A stretch of DNA of 28,548 nt from the NCBI GenBank assembly GCA_030067055.1, contig JASJAL010000009.1, forward strand, positions 1-28,548, given 5' to 3'. Shown here piece by piece: positions 8,633-14,356 of this stretch (the stretch's first letter is position 1; every line of letters starts with the position of its first letter). The stretch comes from Kiloniellales bacterium (GTDB taxonomy: Bacteria > Pseudomonadota > Alphaproteobacteria > Kiloniellales > JAKSBE01). Both the position numbers and the translations under genes were made by a program. The notes under the pieces were generated by a model, which made no database searches, had not been told where the DNA came from, and worked only from the letters and a program-made list of their open reading frames with translations.

Positions 8633-9214
8633 CTAGCCGATCAGCGCCTCCGCCTGGTGGCGCAGGGAGCGGAGCAGCGCCGGCTCCGGACGGCTGCGCG
8701 AGAGCACCCGCAGGCCGATGAAAAGGCCGAGCAGCGACCGCGCGGCCTCGCCGGCCTCGACCGTGTCTGGGATCTCGCCGTCGCGCTGGCCGGCCTCGAT
8801 CCGCGCCCGGAAGAAGGCCTCCATCTCGGCCAGGCCCTGGGCCACGATCCCCGCGATCTCCTCGTCGTGGGGCGAAAGTTCCAGCGCCGTGTTGACCAGC
8901 AGGCAACCGTCGCGCGAGCCCTGGTCGAGGGCCGCCGCGACGGCGCCGTCGAAGGCGGCGAGGATCGATTCCCGGGGCGAGTTCGCGGCGGCCAGGGCCG
9001 CGACCCAGGCCTTGCGCTCCCGGGCGTCATAGTGGCGCAGCGCCTGGATGAAGAGGCTGCGCTTGTCGCCGAAGGTGGCGTAGAGGCTGCCCCGGTTGAT
9101 GCCCATGCAGTCGACGAGGTCCTGCATCGAGGTCGCCTCGTAGCCGCGCGCCCAGAAGGCGCGCATGGCCCTGTCGAGCACCGCCTCGCTGTCGAACCGC
9201 TTCTCCCAGGGCAT
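8633..9214 (-). CDS. TetR/AcrR-family transcriptional regulator
   Basis: The protein has 193 residues. The N-terminal helix-turn-helix (about 10-57) is a clear TetR domain: AVLDRAMRAFWARGYEATSMQDLV ... GINRGSLYATFGDKRSLF. The C-terminal half (about 75-193) is the variable ligand-binding region and includes DGCLLVNTALELSPHDEEI, resembling the C-terminal domain of YxaF/AcuR/NemR-like repressors. Two cysteines are present, one in the DNA-binding domain (DCMGINRG) and one in DGCLLV, which might sense electrophiles. It probably represses itself and the downstream AhpD-like and glutaredoxin genes through the two matching sites at 9246-9263 and 8595-8612. Confidence 0.92.
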   Translation of the reverse strand: MPWEKRFDSEAVLDRAMRAFWARGYEATSMQDLVDCMGINRGSLYATFGDKRSLFIQALRHYDARERKAWVAALAAANSPRESILAAFDGAVAAALDQGSRDGCLLVNTALELSPHDEEIAGIVAQGLAEMEAFFRARIEAGQRDGEIPDTVEAGEAARSLLGLFIGLRVLSRSRPEPALLRSLRHQAEALIG

Positions 9215-9234
9215 GCCGGGCCTCCTCGCCGCTC

Positions 9235-9263
9235 AGGCTAGGATGTTTGGAACGATCGGTCAA
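9235..9263 (-). promoter_or_regulatory. tetR promoter with overlapping operator
   Basis: On the - strand a -35 box TTGACC (9258-9263) and a -10 box TAGCCT (9235-9240) are separated by exactly 17 bp. The operator-like sequence TTGACCGATCGTTCCAAA (9246-9263) covers the -35 box and most of the spacer and has an imperfect dyad around CGATCG. Occupation by TetR would block RNA polymerase directly, which fits autorepression. Confidence 0.6.
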
Positions 9264-9333
9264 CAAGGGGTCGGCGACTCCGACATTGCCTGGGCCGCGC
9301 GGCTGTTGGACTGGAAGTCAGTTCTGAATTGGA

Positions 9334-9408
9334 GTCATGGCCGGGCTTGACCCGGCCATCCATGGTGCCAGCGTGGCGATGGATGCCCGGATCGAGTCCT
9401 GGCATGAC
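9334..9408. repeat. Alphaproteobacterial extragenic palindromic repeat (REP-like)
   Basis: A 75-bp imperfect palindrome begins GTCATGGCCGGGCTTGACCC and ends ATCGAGTCCTGGCATGAC. The two 29-nt arms match at 23 positions, separated by a 17-nt loop. Elements of this form (GTCATG-CCGGG-TTGA-CCGGGCATCCA) are scattered through intergenic regions of many Rhodospirillales and Rhizobiales; this is recalled knowledge. It sits in the 225-bp gap between the tetR start and the Rieske stop codon, where the transcript could fold and stabilise or terminate. Only one copy is seen in the window. Confidence 0.75.
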
Positions 9409-9439
9409 ATGGGAGAGGTCGACCGGAGAGAAGTGCCGC

Positions 9440-11053
9440 CTAGCCGTTTTCCCTGGCGGCGAAGTCGAGGGCCTGGCGGGCGGTGCGACGCAGGTGCTTG
9501 CGCTTGATCGGCGTGGAGAGGAAGCGGTTGATCGCGGCTGCCAGCAGGGCAGCGGTGTCCTCGCCATTGTTCGCCAGGGCCCAGCGCGCCTCGTTGCGGG
9601 CCGCGAGCACCGTCTTCAGCAGGTGGACCGAGACGACGTATTCCGGCTGGTTGTGGTCGAAGAGGCTGTCGAGGGCCTGCTGGAAGAAGTACTCGACGTC
9701 GTCGACCAGCCAATCCTTGAGCTTCACCTTGTCGTCCAGGTAGCCGGCGTTGCGTCCCGCGAAACAGGCCAGTTGCAGCAGCCCGGCCGGCCAGCTCTCG
9801 GCGAACTTCTGACACTGGCAGCGCAGGGCCGTCGCGAAGGTGATGCCGTGGGTGAGATCGAGCCAGCCGACGTTGGAGGCGAAGCTGCCGTCGACGTGAT
9901 TTTGGTAGTCGGTGTCGAAGCAAAGCAGGTTGAAGGCGTTCGCGCCGAGCAGGGTCAGGTAGAGCTTCTCCGGCGCCGCCTTCTTGTAATCGAGGGTCAG
10001 CGCCAGGGCCTTGTCGACGTCGAGGCCCTTGTAATCCGAGATCTTGGGTGGCTTGAAGCGGCCGAAGCTTGGCTTGAAGCCGTCTGTCCAGGACTGCAGT
10101 GCGGCGTGGTAGCCGGCGAAGCGAGGAACCATGTCTTCGCGCTGGGCGAAGATGATCGAACGCACCAGAGGCAGCATCACCCGGGTCGTGATTTCCGGGC
10201 CGAGGTGGGCGATCAGCTCGCCCGTCTTGCGGACGTAGACCAGGGAATTGCCAAAGCTACTGAAGTGGGCCAGCGCGGCCTGGGTGAGCGCCGCCTCGAA
10301 CTCGGCGAAGGTACGGCCTTCGCCCAGCCCGCCCCGCAGGTTGGCGATGGCGACGGCCTCGTCCTCGTCCTCCATGGCCTGCAGGAAGACCGCCTGGTCG
10401 TAGGGCTCTTCCAGGGCCGAATAGGGGTAGATCTTCTCGCGCCGGACCTCGTAGGAGATGTGGCCCATGGCCTCGAGCAGGCAGATCAGGCGGTCCTCGG
10501 GCTCGCCCGGCCGCTCCTCGTAGAGGGACAGCCAGTCGGCGGCGCCGGCGTAGGCATGGCCCGTGCCGAATTCGAGTCGGTCGCAGGACCAGCCGATCGC
10601 AGCGCGCATCGCTTCTAGCGGGTCGCCCTCGAGATGGGTGAGCCGGGCCAGTTCCCGCGCCATGTGCTGAAAATCGTGGTTGTCGAAGGCGTTGCAGAGG
10701 TGGAACAGGACGGTCTGCCGCTGGTGCTCGACCGGCGGCTCCATGAGGTCGACGTAAACGTCGCCCTCGCGTTCCTCGACCGGATAGACGCGCAGCGCGT
10801 CGCCGCCGTGAACGTTGGTGCCGGTGAAAAGATCGAACTTCCAGTTGTGCTGGCTGCAGGTCAGCACGCCGTCACAGTCGACCTTCCCCTCGCCCAGAGG
10901 GTAGCCCTCGTGCGGACAGCGGTTGTTGCAGGCGAAGATGCCGTCCTCGGTCAGGAAGATCGCAAGCTGCCGATCGCCGAGCTTCACGACGGCCTGCTTC
11001 TTCTCCCTCAGCTCATCGGTGGCGATCGCCTTGGTCCAAAGACCCATCTGCAT
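9440..11053 (-). CDS. Rieske [2Fe-2S] protein with a large uncharacterised C-terminal domain
   Basis: The protein has 537 residues from ATG 11053; ATG 11047 is an alternative and neither has a strong Shine-Dalgarno sequence. Upstream codons in the open frame belong to the lysR 3' region. Residues 1-105 are a Rieske ferredoxin domain with C46-P-H48 and C66-S-Q-H69, i.e. CxHx17CxxH, all ligands present. Residues 110-537 are a mostly helical region with many histidines (118, 126, 130, 140, 166, 402, 467, 477), including NAFDNHDFQH and LDLTHGITFATAL. It is not the usual Rieske oxygenase catalytic domain, because no clear 2-His-1-Asp DxxHxxxxH motif was found. A faint likeness to questin-oxidase-like (DUF4243) proteins was considered but cannot be confirmed. 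The domain order suggests an electron donor fused to an oxidase or hydroxylase. A LysR regulator lies just upstream on the same strand. Confidence 0.8.
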   Translation of the reverse strand: MQMGLWTKAIATDELREKKQAVVKLGDRQLAIFLTEDGIFACNNRCPHEGYPLGEGKVDCDGVLTCSQHNWKFDLFTGTNVHGGDALRVYPVEEREGDVYVDLMEPPVEHQRQTVLFHLCNAFDNHDFQHMARELARLTHLEGDPLEAMRAAIGWSCDRLEFGTGHAYAGAADWLSLYEERPGEPEDRLICLLEAMGHISYEVRREKIYPYSALEEPYDQAVFLQAMEDEDEAVAIANLRGGLGEGRTFAEFEAALTQAALAHFSSFGNSLVYVRKTGELIAHLGPEITTRVMLPLVRSIIFAQREDMVPRFAGYHAALQSWTDGFKPSFGRFKPPKISDYKGLDVDKALALTLDYKKAAPEKLYLTLLGANAFNLLCFDTDYQNHVDGSFASNVGWLDLTHGITFATALRCQCQKFAESWPAGLLQLACFAGRNAGYLDDKVKLKDWLVDDVEYFFQQALDSLFDHNQPEYVVSVHLLKTVLAARNEARWALANNGEDTAALLAAAINRFLSTPIKRKHLRRTARQALDFAARENG

Positions 11054-11126
11054 GTTGGATAGCCCTACTGATTCGATTGAGGAATTTAGAACTAGATCCT
11101 TAATATTTTCCCAGAATCTCGGGATT

Positions 11127-12056
11127 TCAGGGCACTTGCCGGATTTCTTGCCGATAGCGTTCGGCCTCCTCCAGCAGCCAATCCCGGAAGGCCCTGACCT
11201 TCGGCCGCTCGGCATTGGCCTCGGGGCAGACGATGTAGTAGGCGAAGTCGCTGGGCACGGCGAAGGCCAGGGGCCGGACCAGGCGTCCGGCGCTGAGGTC
11301 CGACTCCGCCAGCACCCGGCCGACCAGGGCCACGCCCTGGCCGTCCAGCGCCGCCTGGATCGCCATGGAGGTCGGGCTGAAGCGCGGCCCGCGGGTCCAG
11401 TCGACGCTCTGGACCCCGGCGGCCAGCAGCCACATCCGCCAATCCGGTACCGGCTGGCCGAACATCGGCGTGTCGTCGTGAATCAGCGTGAAATGCTCCA
11501 GGTCCTTGGGACGCTTGAGCGGTGGCTTGTCCTCCAGCAGGGCCGGGCTGCAGACCGGCACGACCTCCTCATGCAGCAGCAGTTCGGCGCTCAGGTCCGG
11601 ATAGCGACCCTGGCCGTAGCGGATGCCGATGTCGACCTGGTCGCGGTCGAAATCCACCAGCCCGACCGAAGCCGCGACCCGGGCGTCGATGTCCGGGTGG
11701 GTCTGATGGAAGCGCTCGATCCGGGGTACCAGCCACTTGGCGGCGAAGGAGGGCGCCGCCGAGACCGTTATCAGGCCCCCGGTTTCCAGATCCCGGATCC
11801 GGGCGATGCCGGCGGCCAGGTAGTCGAAGCCGCTGCGCAGGTCGGGCAAGGCCGCCTGGCCGGCCTCGGTCAGCCGGATGCTCCGCTTGCCGCGCTGGAA
11901 CAGTGCGACGCCGAGATAGTCTTCCAGCCCCTTGATCTGATGGCTGATGGCGGCCGGGGTGACGTGCAACTCCTGCGCCGCCTTGGCGAAGCTGAGATGG
12001 CGGGCGGCGGCCTCGAAGGCGCGCAGGGCGTTGAGCGGCGGCAGACGGCGCGACAC
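11127..12056 (-). CDS. LysR-family transcriptional regulator, GcvA-like
   Basis: The protein has 309 residues. GTG 12056 is chosen because GGAG lies 6 bases upstream; the frame can be extended 11 codons to GTG 12089, which lacks a good site. The N-terminus VSRRLPPLNALRAFEAAARHLSFAKAAQEL and VTPAAISHQIKGLEDYLGVALFQR form the winged helix-turn-helix (about 8-65) and are typical of the GcvA/AmpR branch. The remaining part (about 90-300) is the periplasmic-binding-protein-like effector domain. It is followed after 73 bp by the Rieske gene on the same strand and is divergent from the DUF1127 gene. A dyad at 12071-12083 may be its own binding site. The effector is unknown. Confidence 0.93.
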   Translation of the reverse strand: MSRRLPPLNALRAFEAAARHLSFAKAAQELHVTPAAISHQIKGLEDYLGVALFQRGKRSIRLTEAGQAALPDLRSGFDYLAAGIARIRDLETGGLITVSAAPSFAAKWLVPRIERFHQTHPDIDARVAASVGLVDFDRDQVDIGIRYGQGRYPDLSAELLLHEEVVPVCSPALLEDKPPLKRPKDLEHFTLIHDDTPMFGQPVPDWRMWLLAAGVQSVDWTRGPRFSPTSMAIQAALDGQGVALVGRVLAESDLSAGRLVRPLAFAVPSDFAYYIVCPEANAERPKVRAFRDWLLEEAERYRQEIRQVP

Positions 12057-12070
12057 GGCGATCTCCAAGA

Positions 12071-12083
12071 TTAGTAAAACTAA
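12071..12083. promoter_or_regulatory. Perfect dyad upstream of lysR, candidate LysR binding site
   Basis: TTAGTAAAACTAA is a perfect 5-bp inverted repeat with a 3-bp centre and fits the T-N11-A pattern of LysR-type regulators. On the - strand it includes CTAAT, the core recalled for GcvA sites. It lies 15 bp before the lysR start, so it could mediate autorepression. Confidence 0.45.
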
Positions 12084-12089
12084 CCTCAC

Positions 12090-12232
12090 TCCCGATGAAT
12101 ACTCGTTTGTCCAGTGGGAGAATTCAAATCAAATTTATGGACAAGAACTGAGATCTGGTGAAGCAATCTAATCGATTCCGTTAGAAAATCTTATCTTAGT
12201 CGATTCTGCCTCGACGCGAGAGGAGGACCCAG
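12090..12232. promoter_or_regulatory. AT-rich divergent control region between lysR and DUF1127 gene
   Basis: This 143-bp stretch is much richer in A+T than its surroundings. It holds a 7-bp inverted repeat TTGTCCA (12107-12113) / TGGACAA (12138-12144). It also holds a direct repeat, CTAATCGATTC (12168-12178) and CTTAGTCGATTC (12195-12206), with start points 27 bp apart. Several CTAAT/TTAG motifs could be LysR contact points. Divergent promoters are expected here, but no single -35/-10 pair stands out. Confidence 0.45.
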
Positions 12233-12631
12233 ATGCACCGAAAGCCGACAGACCCGACGATGGAATTGAATGCAGCCAACTTGCAGAGCCTCATGGCACG
12301 CGGCCGTCGTCTGCGCGCCGAGGCCTTCCATGCCGCCCCGGGGAATGCGGCGCGCTTGGCCGGGCGCCTGGCGCGGAGCCTCGGCTCCGGTGCCCTGGCG
12401 CTGGCCGGACGCTACCGCGCCTGGCGGCAGCGGCAGCTCGCGGTCGCCGAGCTGCTGGCCCTGAACGACCGGATCCTGCGAGACATCGGCCTCAGCCGTG
12501 GCGACGTCGCTCACCTCGTCCGTTTGCTCCGTCAGGGCGTCCCGGTCGAGCAGATCGCAGTCCGGGCCGAGTTGGTGCACCTGCCGCAAAAGCGGGCCCA
12601 ATCCGCCCCTCCGCGCAAGCTGGCAGCCTAG
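12233..12631 (+). CDS. DUF1127 domain protein
   Basis: The protein has 132 residues. ATG 12233 has AGGAGG 6 bases upstream. The C-terminal half contains the DUF1127 motif: YRAWRQRQLAVAELLALNDR followed by ILRDIGLSRGDVAHLVR (about 63-99). It is arginine-rich and basic. Many DUF1127 proteins are only about 45-70 residues; this one has an extra N-terminal part of about 60 residues of low complexity. Small DUF1127 proteins in alphaproteobacteria have been linked to RNA turnover and phosphate or stress responses; a role here is not shown. It faces away from the LysR regulator and is followed by two short ORFs in the same direction. Confidence 0.85.
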   Translation: MHRKPTDPTMELNAANLQSLMARGRRLRAEAFHAAPGNAARLAGRLARSLGSGALALAGRYRAWRQRQLAVAELLALNDRILRDIGLSRGDVAHLVRLLRQGVPVEQIAVRAELVHLPQKRAQSAPPRKLAA

Positions 12632-12642
12632 GAGCCGAAGCA

Positions 12643-12813
12643 ATGAATCCCTACCAGGCTTTCCCCTGTCTGAACCTGCCGCCATCGCCGGCGGGGCGGC
12701 CGTCGTCCTCGGACGGTGGCGGCGGTCTTTTGTTCAGCGTCCTGATTTTTCGTCTCTTCGCCGCAGCCGAAGCCCTGACGCGAGGCCTGACGCGGGCGGT
12801 TCGGGCCCGATGA
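12643..12813 (+). CDS. Short hypothetical ORF (56 residues) behind DUF1127 gene
   Basis: ATG 12643 starts 11 bp after the DUF1127 stop codon, with GGAG at 12631-12634. The product begins MNPYQAFPCLNLPPSPAG, continues through a Ser/Gly-rich stretch, and ends with an amphipathic basic helix (RLFAAAEALTRGLTRAVRAR). Its stop codon overlaps the next ORF's ATG (ATGA). The ribosome site, spacing and overlap favour a real small gene. I do not recognise the protein, and conservation is untested. A short hydrophobic segment LLFSVLIFRLFA (29-40) could associate with the membrane. Confidence 0.45.
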   Translation: MNPYQAFPCLNLPPSPAGRPSSSDGGGGLLFSVLIFRLFAAAEALTRGLTRAVRAR

Positions 12814-12980
12814 CCGCCCGGGCTCCGCTGCGCGACGCGCCGACTCTCTGGGCCCTGGCGGTGCGCCAGTCGATGGGAGCGGAGGCGGATGGATCGGCAT
12901 CCACGCCGCAGCCCGGCGGCGCTCTGTGGCGCGAAGTCCTGCCGAAGGCAAAGGAAGCGGAGCCTGAGCTGTCCTTCTGA
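12810..12980 (+). CDS. Short hypothetical ORF (56 residues), start overlaps previous stop
   Basis: ATG 12810 lies in an ATGA overlap with the preceding 56-residue ORF. The frame is open much further upstream, but only opposite the other small ORF and the DUF1127 gene. The product (MTARAPLRDAPTLWALAVRQ at the N-terminus, KAKEAEPELSF at the C-terminus) has no domain that I recognise. The only support is the coupled arrangement and a stop codon before the next promoter gap. It may be a nonfunctional frame. Confidence 0.35.
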   Translation: MTARAPLRDAPTLWALAVRQSMGAEADGSASTPQPGGALWREVLPKAKEAEPELSF

Positions 12981-13111
12981 CTCGCCGGGCCAATGCCGGT
13001 TGCAGGCGCAGCTTGCTATGCGCGTCCGACTGAGCCATCTATGAAGACATCCAGTGCAATCCCTTTGCTTTGCCCCGCCGCCTTTCTTGTGCGCGGGCCC
13101 GGAGGTCACAG

Positions 13112-14233
13112 ATGGCTGCCGCCGAATCTCCCAATTCTCCCGGTACCCAAAGCGACGAATCCCAGGATCTCTGGGACAATCCCGCTGCGACCGACGGCTT
13201 CGAGTTCGTCGAGTACACGGCCGAGGATACCCAGGAACTGGATGTTCTGTTCCGCCGGCTCGGCTTCCGGGTGGCCGGCCGCCACCGCTCGAAGCGGGTC
13301 AGCCACTACCGCCAGGGCGACATCAACTTCATCGTCAACGCGGAGCCGGAGAGCTTCGCCCAGTCCTTCGCCAGGGTGCACGGCCCCTCGGCCTGCGCCA
13401 TGGCCTTCCGCGTCGGCGACGCCGGCGCCGCCTTCGACCGGGCGCTGTCCTGCGGCGCCAAGCCCCACAAGGGCCATGTCGGGCCGATGGAGCTCAACAT
13501 CCCGGCGATCAAGGGGATCGGCGACAGCCTGGTCTACCTGGTCGACCGCTACGGCGACCAGAGCATCTACGACGTCGACTTCGAGCCGGTCGAGGCGGAT
13601 GGCGATGCCGGTGAGGATTGCGGCCTCACCTACATCGACCACCTGACCCATAACGTCTATCGCGGGCGCATGGACCATTGGGCCGGGTTCTACGAGAAGA
13701 TCTTCAACTTCCGTGAGCTGCGCTACTTCGACATCGAAGGCAAGCTGACCGGCCTGCACAGCCGGGCCATGACCTCGCCCTGCGGCAAGATCCGGATTCC
13801 GATCAACGAGTCGGCGGACGACAAGTCGCAGATCGAGGAGTACCTCGAGGCCTACAAGGGCGAGGGTATCCAGCACATCGCATTGGGCACCGACGACATC
13901 TACGCGACGGTCGAGAGCCTGAAAGAACACGGCATCGAGTTCATGGCGCCGCCGCCCGACACCTACTACGAGGGGCTCGAGGCACGAGTGCCCGGGCACG
14001 GTGAGGACGTCGAGCGACTGCAGCAGAACGGCATCTTGCTCGACGGCGCCCCGACCGAGGGCGGCGGCATCCTGCTGCAGATCTTCACCCAGCTCGCCAT
14101 CGGACCGATCTTCTTCGAAATCATCCAGCGCAAAGGCGACGAGGGATTCGGCGAGGGCAACTTCAAGGCGCTCTTCGAGTCCATGGAAGAAGACCAGATC
14201 CGCCGAGGTGTGCTCGATTCAGAAGCGTCGTGA
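13112..14233 (+). CDS. hppD: 4-hydroxyphenylpyruvate dioxygenase
   Basis: The protein has 373 residues. ATG 13112 has GGAGG at 13101-13105; the longer frame adds 14 residues without a ribosome site. Two vicinal-oxygen-chelate halves are seen: residues about 28-155 (FEFVEYTAEDTQELDVLF) and about 172-355. Iron ligands expected from the family are His177 (YIDHLTHNVYRGRM), His255 (GEGIQHIALGTDD) and Glu336 (GPIFFEIIQRKGD), and all are present. The C-terminal GFGEGNFKALFESMEEDQIRRGVL is strongly characteristic. The enzyme turns 4-hydroxyphenylpyruvate into homogentisate in tyrosine breakdown. No homogentisate dioxygenase or fumarylacetoacetase gene is in the window. It is 131 bp downstream of the small ORFs and probably has its own promoter. 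Confidence 0.96.
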   Translation: MAAAESPNSPGTQSDESQDLWDNPAATDGFEFVEYTAEDTQELDVLFRRLGFRVAGRHRSKRVSHYRQGDINFIVNAEPESFAQSFARVHGPSACAMAFRVGDAGAAFDRALSCGAKPHKGHVGPMELNIPAIKGIGDSLVYLVDRYGDQSIYDVDFEPVEADGDAGEDCGLTYIDHLTHNVYRGRMDHWAGFYEKIFNFRELRYFDIEGKLTGLHSRAMTSPCGKIRIPINESADDKSQIEEYLEAYKGEGIQHIALGTDDIYATVESLKEHGIEFMAPPPDTYYEGLEARVPGHGEDVERLQQNGILLDGAPTEGGGILLQIFTQLAIGPIFFEIIQRKGDEGFGEGNFKALFESMEEDQIRRGVLDSEAS

Positions 14234-14356
14234 GGCGCCTGGATCCGATCCGAGCCCGGTTCGCGTCGAACGACTCGTCCTCGCCCTTGCGCCGCCCTTG
14301 CCGCGGGCCGCGCCCTTTGCGACCGGCCGAGGGGTCAATCGCCGACCAGAGCCGAT

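Noticed and set aside
13013..13042. TTGCTA ... ATCTAT as a promoter for hppD
   Set aside because: Spacing of 18 and a poor -10 box; not better than chance in this sequence.
14234..14356. Gap between convergent hppD and AsmA genes, checked for a two-way terminator
   Set aside because: Only a weak GTTCG/CGAAC hairpin at 14259-14271 without T-runs.
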